NCBI GenBank assembly: GCA_012038135.1 | Contig: JAAVJQ010000006.1 | Coordinates: 62,001-126,000 of the forward strand | Reading direction: 5' to 3' | From: Salinimicrobium nanhaiense | GTDB lineage: Bacteria; Bacteroidota; Bacteroidia; Flavobacteriales; Flavobacteriaceae | DNA: 64,000 nucleotides | Part shown: positions 54,646 to 63,990 of the stretch, in pieces | Position numbering within the stretch: the first letter of the stretch is position 1 | Layout: every line of letters starts with the position of its first letter | Translations under genes and position numbers: made by a program | Notes under the pieces: model-generated | What the model saw: the letters and a program-made list of their open reading frames with translations, nothing else | Databases searched by the model: none | What the model was told of the DNA's origin: nothing

Positions 54646-55939
54646 GATATCTAAGTTCCTTATTTTATGGCTTATTAGCTTACCTCTTTCTGCCCAGGAA
54701 GTATTGACACCCGGGGAAGCCATTCGTATAGCTCTTGAAAATAATTACTCGATCCAGATCGCCCGCAATGAACTGGAAGCTGATCGGGAAGGAGTAAGCT
54801 GGGGAAATGCCGGGATCTTGCCTGCGGTAGGTCTTACTGCCAATAGCAGTAATAGTATCCAATCTACTCGCCAAAATCGCGCCTCCGGGGAGGTAGTTGA
54901 GGTGGATAATGCGAGAAACAATAACATTAATTACGGAGTGGTGGCAGACTGGACCTTATTTGATGGCTTCAGAATGTTTGCGAGGTATGATCAACTCAGG
55001 GAACTGGAGAAATTAGGGGAGGCAGAACTACAGCAAACCCTACTTTCCCGGGTGAGTGATGTTTTGGTAACCTATTATGACCTGGTGCAACAACGGCAGC
55101 AGCTTGCAGCTTTGGATAGCACCATGGTCATTTCTGAACAACGGGTGGAGCTGGCACAAAATAGATTTACTATTGGGAGATCTTCCAGGCTCGAAGTTCT
55201 TAATGCGCAGGTAGATCTGAATACCGATCGAACTACGATTTTGCGTCAACAGGAATTGTTCAGGAACACAAAAATTCAGCTGAATGAATTATTGGCGAGG
55301 GATCCGGAGATCGATTTCAGGGTGCAGGAGGATATCTCTGTCGATGATCAACTGTTACTGAAAAAACTGGAGGAACTTGCGATGGAACAGAATCCTTCCC
55401 TGCAGGCCCAGATCATCAACAGGAACATTAATCAACTGCAGTTAAAGCAAGTGAAAGCCGGAAGGTATCCTACAATAGCTGCGAATACCGGCTACATTTT
55501 CTCTCAAAATGAATCTCCCGTCGGCTTTACCACTTTCGGGAGGACAGAAGGTTTTAATTACGGCTTCACTGCAAGAATGAATATTTTCGAGGGCTTCAAT
55601 CAGAATCGAAGTGAAAAGATTGCCCGGCTGCAGCTGGAAAATAGTGAGATGGCCATTGAGGAGCAGTCTCTTTCCCTGCAGTCGCGACTTCATACTGCCT
55701 ATCAAACCTATCTCACCAACCTTAGCCTGATGGAGCTGGAGAGTGAAAACGAAGCCATTGCTCGACAGAACCTGGATATTACCATGGAGAAGTTCAGGAT
55801 TGGGACTATTCCAACCATTGAATTCAGAACAGCACAGCTTAACTACATCAATGCGGTTGTGCGCCACAGCAATGCGAAATTTCAGGCGAAACTTTCAGAA
55901 ATAAGTTTAAAAGAATTTGCAGGAAGTCTTCCTTTATGA
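54638..55939 (+). CDS. TolC family outer-membrane channel
   Basis: The 433-residue product starts at 54638, overlapping the pump stop by 8 bases. The signal peptide ends LPLSAQ, followed by TPGEAIRIALENNYSIQIA. Two repeated helical hairpins contain the family features RFTIGRSSRLEVLNAQVDL and KFRIGTIPTIEFRTAQLNY. It completes the tripartite pump; the trimer forms the outer-membrane exit duct. Confidence 0.94.
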   Translation: MNKISKFLILWLISLPLSAQEVLTPGEAIRIALENNYSIQIARNELEADREGVSWGNAGILPAVGLTANSSNSIQSTRQNRASGEVVEVDNARNNNINYGVVADWTLFDGFRMFARYDQLRELEKLGEAELQQTLLSRVSDVLVTYYDLVQQRQQLAALDSTMVISEQRVELAQNRFTIGRSSRLEVLNAQVDLNTDRTTILRQQELFRNTKIQLNELLARDPEIDFRVQEDISVDDQLLLKKLEELAMEQNPSLQAQIINRNINQLQLKQVKAGRYPTIAANTGYIFSQNESPVGFTTFGRTEGFNYGFTARMNIFEGFNQNRSEKIARLQLENSEMAIEEQSLSLQSRLHTAYQTYLTNLSLMELESENEAIARQNLDITMEKFRIGTIPTIEFRTAQLNYINAVVRHSNAKFQAKLSEISLKEFAGSLPL

Positions 55940-56201
55940 TTGTTCTTATTCGCGGTACCAAATCTAAAACTCAGAATAAAAAAACGATTCTCTTCTATTG
56001 CTTCTTCCTACAGAGCATTTAAATGGAACCAGTGGATGATGAACTCCCCTTAAAGGTGGTTTTTCGAAACAGGCAGAAATGAAAGGAGATACAATGTGAT
56101 GGAACTAACCAAAATATTTTACTGGGAATTTTTGACGCCTGTTAAAAAGATGCACTACGAATGTTGAGGAGAATCATTGATAGGCCTTAGGTGCCATTAC
56201 T
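55940..56201. other. Intergenic region after tolC-like gene
   Basis: The gene-free stretch from tolC to the next gene is about 336 bases, including the terminator at 56202. I see no further feature and no strong terminator for the efflux operon. Confidence 0.4.
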
Positions 56202-56248
56202 AAAAAAAATGCTATCTTCTCCCTTAGAGGTGAGAGAGAAGAAAGCAT
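56202..56248 (-). terminator. Intrinsic terminator of the SPW-repeat gene
   Basis: A 13-bp stem with one mismatch (56209-56221 and 56236-56248) is followed on the minus strand by seven T residues, 28 bases past the stop at 56276. Confidence 0.85.
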
Positions 56249-56275
56249 GTGGGGGGGAACCTGGAAAAACAGATT

Positions 56276-56635
56276 TTACCTGGGAGCCGGTTCGGCGGTG
56301 TGAGCTCTTTTCTCGGTCATTAAAGAGGCAACAACTTCAAAAGCCCCAAGTATTACAAAAGGCCAGAAAACTTCGCCGTCGAATCCAAATAGCCAGGGTG
56401 CGGCAATCAATAAAATCCCGGCAACAAGATCAATACCGAGGTGGATTTTCATAGACAGAATATGTGCCACTCCCAGTTCATAATCAGTAATTAAACTATA
56501 AACAATAGTACCGGCACCTAAGACAATAGGCAGCCAGGTTGCAGCTCCTCCCGGGAAGTCCAGAATAAATGGTAACAGGATAAGCAGGACACCCATGAGG
56601 TAATCGATAATTCCATGTGTTTTTGTTGAGATCAT
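56276..56635 (-). CDS. SPW-repeat membrane protein
   Basis: The 119-residue product has four predicted membrane helices arranged as two similar halves. Each half follows the pattern hydrophobic helix then P-W/P-F (IDYLMGVLLILLPFILDF; GIDLVAGILLIAAPWLFGF). It resembles the SPW repeat family, of unknown role. It is monocistronic with a strong terminator. Confidence 0.8.
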   Translation of the reverse strand: MISTKTHGIIDYLMGVLLILLPFILDFPGGAATWLPIVLGAGTIVYSLITDYELGVAHILSMKIHLGIDLVAGILLIAAPWLFGFDGEVFWPFVILGAFEVVASLMTEKRAHTAEPAPR

Positions 56636-57107
56636 AACTTTTCTTTTTTTGGCTATTCAAAAATATGGAACATTAAAATCTGTAAGTAGTTTATTAACAA
56701 TGATTTATGCTCTACAATCTGTTTTTTAAAAGGGTATTAACTTCAAGGTTTTCAAAAGAATTCCTCCACTCAATACTGCTGTGTTCTGGCGCACCGGTTT
56801 TGTGACTTCCACTCCTTTTGGTTTAAAAAAAGAAGAGAAAAACCAGAGCCAGTAAAATACATTCAGGTTGATTATTAGGAGTAGATCTTTCAGATTTGCA
56901 GATGAAAATGCCTGGGAAGTATCCCGATAACTTAAATAAGATGCAAGTGGAATCCCACCCATGGTACACAACAAGAATTTCCGATTTCTAAAACTGCCTG
57001 ATGCCTTTAGAATCATCAGGCAGTTTTTTATGCTATACATCTTCGCCAAAAAGGGATTTCTCGTTTAAATCTACAGTATTCTGAGCTCTAAAGCTTTAGA
57101 CCTGGAT
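56636..57107. other. Intergenic region holding a strong hairpin
   Basis: This 472-base gap holds the inverted repeat at 56990-57027. A reverse-strand frame spans 56726-57049 but crosses the hairpin and lacks a sensible composition, so I do not call it a gene. Confidence 0.4.
56990..57027 (-). terminator. Terminator-like 14-bp inverted repeat
   Basis: A perfect 14-bp stem (AAAACTGCCTGATG and its complement) has a 10-base loop and A/T tracts on both sides, so it can terminate in both directions. It lies 80 bases past the stop of the methyltransferase gene at 57108. Confidence 0.75.
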
Positions 57108-57623
57108 CTATTTCTTCTCCGGAATGGTCCACAGGTAGATGGTGGTACCGTCCACCGATTGCGTTTCTTCAGGCTCCCAGTCTCCCATATCGAAAGCGTG
57201 AGAAACAATACGAGTTCCCGGCTCGAGTTGTTCCATGAGCATTGGTTTTAGGCGCTCATTCAGCCGACCTAAAAGATACAGTGTGACCACCGTAGCCTCA
57301 CTAAAATCTGATTTAAAGAGATCGGCTTCAATGAATTCCACTTTGTCTGTGACCTGTGCTTCCCGGGCATTCTCATTTGATTCGGAAATACGTTCGGGAT
57401 CAATGTCAATTCCCACTCCGCGGGCACCGTAATTTTTTGCTGCGGCAATGACAATCCTGCCATCACCACTTCCAAGGTCATATACCACATCACCGGCATC
57501 TACTTTTGCCAGCTTAAGCATAGCATCAACAACAGTATCACTGGTAGGAACATAGATCACATCCTGGGCGTGCGACAGGAAGGGAATGATCAGAAAGGCG
57601 ATTATTATTTTCAGGCTTTTCAT
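57108..57623 (-). CDS. Methyltransferase-fold protein with signal peptide
   Basis: The 171-residue product starts at 57623 (MKSLKIIIAFLIIPFLSHAQ), a clear signal peptide ending HAQ. Longer starts at 57677 or 57647 only lengthen the N-region. The rest is a class I SAM methyltransferase core: VVYDLGSGDGRIVIAAAKNY (motif I), GIDIDPERI (acidic loop), EADLFKSDF and VVTLYLLGRLNERL. It resembles the small FAM173/ATPSc-KMT-like group. SAM is not known in the periplasm, so its location and activity are puzzling. It lies 16 bases after the APC permease gene. Confidence 0.82.
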   Translation of the reverse strand: MKSLKIIIAFLIIPFLSHAQDVIYVPTSDTVVDAMLKLAKVDAGDVVYDLGSGDGRIVIAAAKNYGARGVGIDIDPERISESNENAREAQVTDKVEFIEADLFKSDFSEATVVTLYLLGRLNERLKPMLMEQLEPGTRIVSHAFDMGDWEPEETQSVDGTTIYLWTIPEKK

Positions 57624-57639
57624 AGTAAACGATTTAAGA

Positions 57640-59040
57640 TTAGACATTATTTTTATTTGAAGTGGATCTTTCAGCAATAGAAGGGTTAAGTAAAATGATA
57701 AACATGCCCACGGCCAGTACGGCTATGCCCGCCAATGCGCCCCAACCCGTATAGGCGATACTGGAGTAGAGTAAATATGCACTGCTCAGGCAAAAAATAA
57801 GGGGAAGTATTGGGTATAAAGGGACTCGAAAAGGGCGTTTTTTAAGAGGTTCTTTTTTCCGTAGTACAAAAAGAGAAATACCTACCAGGAGGAGGAAGAA
57901 CCAAAAGACAGGAGCTGTGTAATCTATCATAGTTTCAAAGCCGCTCCTGGAGAACAGACCAAAACTTACCAGGATTAAAGCAATTGCTCCCTGTACCAGA
58001 AAGGCGTTTACCGGGCCCTCCAGCCGGCTTTTCCATTTTCCGAGGTAGGAGAAAGAGGGAAAATCCCTCCCCAGAGCGTAGTTAGAACGCGCGCCTGTAA
58101 AAATAGTGGCGTTTGCAGAAGTCATTGCAGCAATAGCAACAAGAAGAGACATTACCACTATTCCTGTCTGGCCAAAAGCAACTCCTAAAAGATCTCCGGC
58201 AACAGCATTGGATGCCGCCATACCTTCAAGCCCCAGACCTCTTAAAAATGCCAGATTTACAAGAAAATAAACCAACGTGATCAACAGAAGACTCGCTATC
58301 AGTGCCACGGCAATCTTCTTTTTTCCCTTTTTTATCTCGGCGGAGATGTAGGCAGCTTCATTCCACCCTCCAAAAGTGAGCAGCACAAATACCATTGCAA
58401 GGCCCAAAGAATTTCCGCCTGTATTAACCGGTGTGAAAATGGAGGAGGTGTCCGGAGCTTCGGGAATAATAAGAAAACCAACTCCTATGATCAGGATGAT
58501 GCCCAGCACTTCAACTGCGGTAAAGAATTTTTGTGCTCCTGCTCCAATATGTATACCTACTATATTAATGGCTGTAAGTGCAACGACGAGAAGGGCAGCA
58601 TAGATTACTGCAGAATGTACTCCCAGGTAGTAGATCTGCGCGACATAATCCCCAAAAATAAAGGCCAGTAAGGCTATAGATCCCGTTTGTATGACACTCA
58701 TTCTCGCCCAGGCAAACAGAAAAGCAGTACGTTTTCCAAAGGCGCGCATGAGAAAGTGGTAATCTCCACCCGTGTTTGGAAAAGTTGTGGTGAGTTCGGC
58801 ATAGCATAAAGCCCCAATTAAAGAAACCGCTCCTCCAAAAATCCACACTAAAAGCATCATTCCGCCGGAATCCACATTCCCTGCGACCAGGGAGGGGGTG
58901 CGAAAGATTCCGGCTCCAATAACAATCCCCACTATGAGAGCAATTGCATCAACCGCATTCAATAGAGGACGGGGAGCCAGATCTTTTCTCTCCTTTAGCT
59001 TCTTCCCCCGAATCCTGACCTCTTCTTTGAGTGTAGACAT
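57640..59040 (-). CDS. APC-family amino acid permease
   Basis: This 466-residue inner-membrane transporter has twelve predicted helices. TM1 carries IALIVGIVIGAGIFRTPSLV, the substrate-binding glycine loop of the APC superfamily. TM2-3 has CYAELTTTFPNTGGDYHFLMRAFG. TM6 has LTFGGWNEAAYISAEIK. It is closest in style to LAT/SLC7-like permeases; the amino acid is unknown. It is cotranscribed with the exported methyltransferase-like gene. Confidence 0.92.
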   Translation of the reverse strand: MSTLKEEVRIRGKKLKERKDLAPRPLLNAVDAIALIVGIVIGAGIFRTPSLVAGNVDSGGMMLLVWIFGGAVSLIGALCYAELTTTFPNTGGDYHFLMRAFGKRTAFLFAWARMSVIQTGSIALLAFIFGDYVAQIYYLGVHSAVIYAALLVVALTAINIVGIHIGAGAQKFFTAVEVLGIILIIGVGFLIIPEAPDTSSIFTPVNTGGNSLGLAMVFVLLTFGGWNEAAYISAEIKKGKKKIAVALIASLLLITLVYFLVNLAFLRGLGLEGMAASNAVAGDLLGVAFGQTGIVVMSLLVAIAAMTSANATIFTGARSNYALGRDFPSFSYLGKWKSRLEGPVNAFLVQGAIALILVSFGLFSRSGFETMIDYTAPVFWFFLLLVGISLFVLRKKEPLKKRPFRVPLYPILPLIFCLSSAYLLYSSIAYTGWGALAGIAVLAVGMFIILLNPSIAERSTSNKNNV

Positions 59041-59339
59041 ATAAGTCCTGTAAATCTTTTAATGTAAGACTGAAAATCATTGAATCTAAGCAATTTAACC
59101 GTATAATGAATGAGGATTAGGAAAATTTTGACAATGATTCTACTACATGGCTTATGTAGTAATGATAAAGGAATAACTATTAAGAAATAAATGGAATAAT
59201 GAATTTAAATGAGGGAGAGGCCGGATTATAACTACTGCCAAAACTTGTGAAAATTGCTGGTAGAAGAATTGTGTACTATAAAAGTACAATTTTTGCTTGT
59301 ATTGACTGAACTGTGGATATTGCAGGATGAATCGTAAGA
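59041..59339. other. Intergenic region upstream of the APC permease
   Basis: This is a 299-base AT-rich stretch with only short hairpins (for example CTACAT/ATGTAG near 59141-59160). It is a likely promoter region for the permease. Confidence 0.35.
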
Positions 59340-59498
59340 CTAAAGTGAATCCAGCTGATTTTTTGCTTTGTCTTTGCTAATTGTCCAGAAGAAGCCTACG
59401 AAGAAAGATGGATCGGCAGATGGGGTGATCGCCCGTCGCTCAAAAAGATCTGCAGCGTTTGAACAAAAGAGTAGGAGAAAAGTTAATAGTGTTTTCAT
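59340..59498 (-). CDS. Possible small exported protein (52 aa)
   Basis: The frame encodes MKTLLTFLLLFCSNAADLFE followed by 32 residues including SFFVGFFWTISKDKAKNQ. The N-terminus has the shape of a signal peptide or lipoprotein signal (LLLFCSN). The frame was found by direct reading of the minus strand and is below usual length cut-offs. Its function is unknown. A terminator for the next gene lies upstream at 59622. Confidence 0.4.
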   Translation of the reverse strand: MKTLLTFLLLFCSNAADLFERRAITPSADPSFFVGFFWTISKDKAKNQLDSL

Positions 59499-59617
59499 CT
59501 TTAAAATTTTGATAAAGATGAAGCTCTGTGCAGCGAAAAGGAATTTAATTATACCGGCCTGTCAGTTTTCTGGGGATGAACTGTTTTATCCCACCGTCTC
59601 CCCAATTCCCTGGTAAT

Positions 59618-59650
59618 AAAAAACCCATGACCTGTTTTAGATCATGGGTT
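59618..59650 (-). terminator. Intrinsic terminator of the S9 peptidase gene
   Basis: A perfect 9-bp stem AACCCATGA/TCATGGGTT (59622-59630 and 59642-59650) is followed on the minus strand by a T tract. It lies 23 bases past the stop at 59673. Confidence 0.85.
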
Positions 59651-59672
59651 CATCTTTTAATGGACGTAAATT

Positions 59673-61661
59673 CTAATTCATCTGCAGCTCTAAAATGACT
59701 TCAGGAACTTCCTTTCCTTCCTCTTTTAGGTAGGTATTGAACCAGCGCATCATTCGAAGGTTGAAATCATAGCGGGCAGTAGACTTTCTGTTCCCGTGAC
59801 CTTCCCCCGGATAAAGCACCAGTCTCACCGGAGTATCCGTTCGGGTTTTAAGGTGACGATACAACTCGAATGACTGCCCCGGATCCACTCTGGTGTCTTC
59901 CTTACCATGGAGGATTAATAGCGGAGTCTTCGCCTGGTCTGCATAGAAGATAGGGCTGCGCTCCAGGTAGAACTGGTAATCATCCCAGATCCTTTTACGG
60001 CTGTGTACCAGGAACATTTCTTCGGGAATATCACTTGTTCCCCATTTAGAAATATTGTTGCTTATTCCTACCGACATTACTCCGGCGGCAAAACGATCTG
60101 TGTGCCGCGTTGACATCCATGCCGTTGCATAACCTCCATAAGAACCTCCCGTCACTCCAACTTTATTTTTGTCAACATTGTAGTTCTCAATAAGGTGATC
60201 TATTCCGTCTATGATATCATCAAATTCTTTTCCGGCAGGATCTCCCTGGCTGGATTTGGAGAATTCCACTCCGCGGCCGGTACTTCCTCTATAGTTAGGG
60301 TAGAAAACAGCGTATCCCTGTCCTGCACCAACCTGCCCGGGCATGTTATACGCAGTTAACCATCCATTGTCATAATGAGCTTCTGGCCCGCCATGTACTA
60401 CGGTGATCAATGGAATCTTTCCTGAAGGTTTATTGACCGGATGTATAAGAATTCCCTGGATCTCCATACCATCTGAAGCTTTATAAGAGATCATCTCCTG
60501 TTTGCCAAAACTTTTATTCTGTAGCCAGGGGTTAGAAGTGGTTAAACGTTCCACTTCCGAAGCTTTGGTATTGAGCATAAAGAGCTCACCGGGGTATTGC
60601 GCCGAATTTGCGACCAGGGCAATGCGTCCGTCTTTGGCCATAGAAAAGCCTGATATACTAAGATCCTTATTTTCATAGGTTATTTTAAGCTTCCCATTGA
60701 TCTCAAGGGTTCCAATGCTGCTGCTTACTCCTTCGCTTGCCAAAAAGGTGATGGTCTTATCATTTTTCCAGGAGATACCGTGGAATTGCCCCTGGAAGTC
60801 GCGCTGCAAAATTTGTGGCTTCCCTCCGGTAGCTTCAGCTATAAAGATACTTCCGTCGATTGGGTCATGTTGATCTTCTCCGGCAATAAAGGCTATTCTC
60901 TTTCCGTCAGGGCTCCATTTAATAGATCCCAGTTTTGCTTTGTGATCAATTTCCGTAGTTACTTTATGGGTATTCCCATCAACCACATAAATTTTCTGGC
61001 TGGTATAGAAATCATCTACCAGGGAAGAAGGAGCTGCATTGATGGCCAATTCATTTCCGTTGGGACTCCACTGCACTCCAACCACATGACCTTCCACTCC
61101 GACATTTGTCGGTGTCGGATTATTGATAGCTGCAATGAATGCAGAGGAATTCGCAATATCTGTTTCATAAACTTCCGGACTGTAAGGGAGCCCCGGTTTC
61201 TTATCCTTCTTTTCTTGAGACACAAATGCTATTTTACTTCCATCGGAATTCCAGTCATAGGAGGAAATGGAGCTTTCGAATTCAAAGATCTTCTGAGGTT
61301 CACCACCTCCCACGGGTATCTCATAAAGGGCGGCAAGTTCACTCCCTTCGGGTCGTCCGGTGAAGGTGATAGTATTATGGCCTGGCCTGAATTTTACATT
61401 ACCCGTACTGTAGTTGGTCACAAAAGGTGTCGAAGTTTTAGAGCTCCTCTCATATACATAAAGGTGCGAACTGGCCGGAGCATTTTCCTGGGTCGGATCT
61501 TTTGGAACCAGCAGTTGAAAGGCAATTCGTTTTCCGTCTTCAGAAATTACTGCCTCCTGTACATATTCAATGCGGGCTACATCCTGCGGTGTGAGTACAT
61601 TTTGTTGTGCGGGGAGGGAATGAGCGATAAAAAATAAAAGGATTGCTATGGATCTCTTCAT
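59673..61661 (-). CDS. S9 family (acylaminoacyl/dipeptidyl) peptidase
   Basis: The 662-residue product has a signal peptide (ends SLPAQQ), a seven-bladed beta-propeller (about 25-400, with WD40-like/TolB-like repeats such as WSPDGKRIAFIAG) and a C-terminal alpha/beta hydrolase. The catalytic triad is Ser507 (GGSYGGYATAW), Asp589 (GKEDTRVDP) and His622 (GEGHGNRK). It is expected to hydrolyse short peptides in the periplasm. It is complete and followed by a strong terminator. Confidence 0.94.
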   Translation of the reverse strand: MKRSIAILLFFIAHSLPAQQNVLTPQDVARIEYVQEAVISEDGKRIAFQLLVPKDPTQENAPASSHLYVYERSSKTSTPFVTNYSTGNVKFRPGHNTITFTGRPEGSELAALYEIPVGGGEPQKIFEFESSISSYDWNSDGSKIAFVSQEKKDKKPGLPYSPEVYETDIANSSAFIAAINNPTPTNVGVEGHVVGVQWSPNGNELAINAAPSSLVDDFYTSQKIYVVDGNTHKVTTEIDHKAKLGSIKWSPDGKRIAFIAGEDQHDPIDGSIFIAEATGGKPQILQRDFQGQFHGISWKNDKTITFLASEGVSSSIGTLEINGKLKITYENKDLSISGFSMAKDGRIALVANSAQYPGELFMLNTKASEVERLTTSNPWLQNKSFGKQEMISYKASDGMEIQGILIHPVNKPSGKIPLITVVHGGPEAHYDNGWLTAYNMPGQVGAGQGYAVFYPNYRGSTGRGVEFSKSSQGDPAGKEFDDIIDGIDHLIENYNVDKNKVGVTGGSYGGYATAWMSTRHTDRFAAGVMSVGISNNISKWGTSDIPEEMFLVHSRKRIWDDYQFYLERSPIFYADQAKTPLLILHGKEDTRVDPGQSFELYRHLKTRTDTPVRLVLYPGEGHGNRKSTARYDFNLRMMRWFNTYLKEEGKEVPEVILELQMN

Positions 61662-61874
61662 GAGGTGAGGAATTTAAAAATTTGTTCCTCAAGATACCTC
61701 AAAATGAAATTTTACCCAAGAAGAAAACCTTGAAAAAGCTGAACCGAAGCACGGGAAACAGAAAATTTCTTCCATATTTGAAAATAATATGCTCTTTACC
61801 CGTTAAATAAGCAAATCGGTTAAGAAACCGATAAAACGGTGATAATACAAAAGCTCAGGTAGAGGGAAGGCTAA

Positions 61875-62027
61875 TTATCCCAACCAAAGAATATAAACCA
61901 TAAAAGCGACAACAAAAGAACCACCAACTACTAATTGAGCTTTCAGAAAATAAGCATCCCAATTGATCTGCGTTAGATAATTTTTCAAATGCTCTTTTTC
62001 CTTCCATAGATGATTTGTTGCCTTCAT
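61875..62027 (-). CDS. 50-residue single-pass membrane protein, paralogue 1
   Basis: The frame starts MKATNHLWKEKEHLKNYLTQ, then INWDAYFLKAQ, and ends in one membrane helix (about 31-50). It shares the block QINWD-x2-FLK-x-Q, a following GG and overall length with the frame at 62174, also on the minus strand. That similarity across the whole length is strong evidence that both are real. The function is unknown. By charge, the N-terminus would be cytoplasmic. Confidence 0.65.
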   Translation of the reverse strand: MKATNHLWKEKEHLKNYLTQINWDAYFLKAQLVVGGSFVVAFMVYILWLG

Positions 62028-62173
62028 GATCTTTCATTTACATATTCAACTTCAGGAATAAAATCCACTTCTTAGGACGAATAACTTTTACAATTGTTTC
62101 AGTATAAACACAATTAACAGTTTTAAAACTTGCACGTTTTTTATCGGTGAGACAGCATTAAAAAAAGCTGCTC

Positions 62174-62326
62174 TTATATGAACCAGTAGAGGAAAGCCAG
62201 GACTCCAATAAAGAGGATTCCGCCAAAGATGAATTGGCCTTTCAAAAAAAGCCAGTCCCAGTTGATCTGTGATATGTAAGCCTCATAGAATTCTTTTCTT
62301 CTGAATTTTTTTTCTCTTACTACCAT
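62174..62326 (-). CDS. 50-residue single-pass membrane protein, paralogue 2
   Basis: The frame starts MVVREKKFRRKEFYEAYISQ, then INWDWLFLKGQ, and ends in one aromatic-rich membrane helix (LAFLYWFI at the end). Length, QINWD block, GG pair and topology match the 61875 protein. The N-terminal 15 residues are strongly basic. It lies upstream of paralogue 1 with a 146-base gap. I know of no described family. Confidence 0.65.
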   Translation of the reverse strand: MVVREKKFRRKEFYEAYISQINWDWLFLKGQFIFGGILFIGVLAFLYWFI

Positions 62327-62649
62327 GACTTCAGAATTTAAGTTCGGGTATTGTAAGACAAGATCAATTCCAAAAATTAAGATATTTCCAAAAATCCTTC
62401 AATTGATGCAGTTAAATCATTAAGATTGGTGTAATAAAAGAACTTTCCTCCTGCACTTATTTGTTTCATCTGTAGTGGATTGTAAGGCATTTCGTTCCTA
62501 TTTAAAATTTAAAATTTCCAAAGCCGAACCTTTGCAAAGTTATTGGTGTCTGCTCATCTTGGCGAAATGAAAAATGTGGAATTCCTGCACCAAATTTCCA
62601 CAACTTTATGGGGAAAATAAGTTTGGTACAGGATTTCTTCATGAGTTTA
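62327..62649. other. Intergenic region between nhaC and small membrane genes
   Basis: This 323-base AT-rich gap has a short inverted repeat TGTGGAA/TTCCACA (62575-62581 and 62596-62602) that may belong to the end of nhaC transcription. Nothing else is evident. Confidence 0.35.
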
Positions 62650-63990
62650 CTATACGGCTTTCTTTAGTTCCAAAAGGAGGGGAGCTACTTTTCCCGACTT
62701 TGTTGAAGCCTTTCTAAAGCCCAGAAAAATGATCGTGCTGCCCAAAAGCAGCCAAATATACCAGGCATTCAGTACCAGGTCAAAATATCCAAGCCTGCCT
62801 TCGGCATAGCTTAGAAGCAGTAATACCTGCGCTCCATATGGAAGAATTCCCTGTATTATACAGGCGAAAATGTCCAGGACCGAAGCTGCTTTTTCCTTTT
62901 CCAGCTTCAGGCGTTCCTTAATTTCCTTTGCGATACTTCCTGTTACAATGATAGAGACCGTATTGTTTGCCACTGCAAAATTGGTAAGTGCTACGAGGCC
63001 ACCAATTCCGAAGTAACCGGTACTCTTTTTTAACTTTCCGGTAACCAGGTGTGAGATGAAATCCAGTCCGCCTGCCCGGGCTACCATAGCTGCCAGTCCG
63101 CCGGTAAGCATGGAGAGCAGGAAGATCTCTGTCATTCCCGTAAACCCTTCGTAGGTAAGTTTAGCAAACTCCAACAGCCCAAAATCCATGTAATATAACC
63201 CAATAGCTCCCGCGGCCAGGATGCCAGTAAAAAGCACTACAAAAACATTCACGCCTGCAACAGCCAGCACGATCACCAACAGGTAAGGCAGGATCTTGAT
63301 AAGATCTATATCCCCGGACGGAACTATAGCAGCATTAGACAGAGAAGTGCCCATAAAGATCAGGATCACCACAGTAAGAATAGCTGCCGGTAAGGCAATT
63401 TTGAAATTCTGGCGGAATTTATCTTTCATTTCACATTCCAGGGATTGGGTAGCTGCAATGGTAGTGTCTGAAATGAAGGAGAGATTATCTCCAAACAAAG
63501 CTCCTCCAAGCAGGGAAGCCGACAAAACAGGAAGAGAAGCACCGGTTTTTTCAGAAAAGCCCACCACTATGGCTGCCAGCGCTACAATGGCACCCACAGA
63601 TGTACCCGATGAAAAAGAGAGAAAAGCGGCAAGTATAAATACTCCCGCATAAAGAAATTCTACAGAAATTACCTGCATTCCCACTTCTACCACTGCCGCT
63701 ACACTACCTGTGGCTTTGGTAACCACTGCAAAAGCACCCGCCAGTAAATAAATGACACACATGGTCATGATCTTATCGTCCCCGCAACCTTTTAAAAAGG
63801 TGGAAACTTTGGAATCTATGGAATCTTTGAAAAGGATAAAAGCCAGGGCGATTCCCATTACTACCGCGATAGGTGAAGGTAGCGCATAGAAATCGTTGAG
63901 GTAGATACCGGCTCCCAAAAAGGTGAGAACAAATACCATCAAGGGTAATAAAGCATTAAAACTTCCTTTAGATCTGGAAATGGTTTTCAT
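62650..63990 (-). CDS. nhaC: NhaC-type Na+/H+ antiporter family protein
   Basis: This 446-residue inner-membrane transporter has about eleven helices. Family features are FLSFSSGTSVGAIVALAAIV, GGALFGDNLSFISDTTIAAT (conserved Asp pair), and NFAVANNTVSIIVTGSIAKE. It should exchange Na+ for H+ (or a related dicarboxylate/malate-lactate reaction seen in some relatives). It is complete; only 10 bases of upstream sequence are in the window, so its promoter is not seen. Confidence 0.88.
   Translation of the reverse strand: MKTISRSKGSFNALLPLMVFVLTFLGAGIYLNDFYALPSPIAVVMGIALAFILFKDSIDSKVSTFLKGCGDDKIMTMCVIYLLAGAFAVVTKATGSVAAVVEVGMQVISVEFLYAGVFILAAFLSFSSGTSVGAIVALAAIVVGFSEKTGASLPVLSASLLGGALFGDNLSFISDTTIAATQSLECEMKDKFRQNFKIALPAAILTVVILIFMGTSLSNAAIVPSGDIDLIKILPYLLVIVLAVAGVNVFVVLFTGILAAGAIGLYYMDFGLLEFAKLTYEGFTGMTEIFLLSMLTGGLAAMVARAGGLDFISHLVTGKLKKSTGYFGIGGLVALTNFAVANNTVSIIVTGSIAKEIKERLKLEKEKAASVLDIFACIIQGILPYGAQVLLLLSYAEGRLGYFDLVLNAWYIWLLLGSTIIFLGFRKASTKSGKVAPLLLELKKAV

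Noticed and set aside
56726..57049. 107-residue reverse-strand frame
   Set aside because: It runs across the perfect 14-bp terminator hairpin and has no family resemblance or promoter; it is probably a chance frame.
59368..59616. 82-residue plus-strand frame
   Set aside because: It is antisense to a better small frame with a signal-like start and has no recognisable domain.
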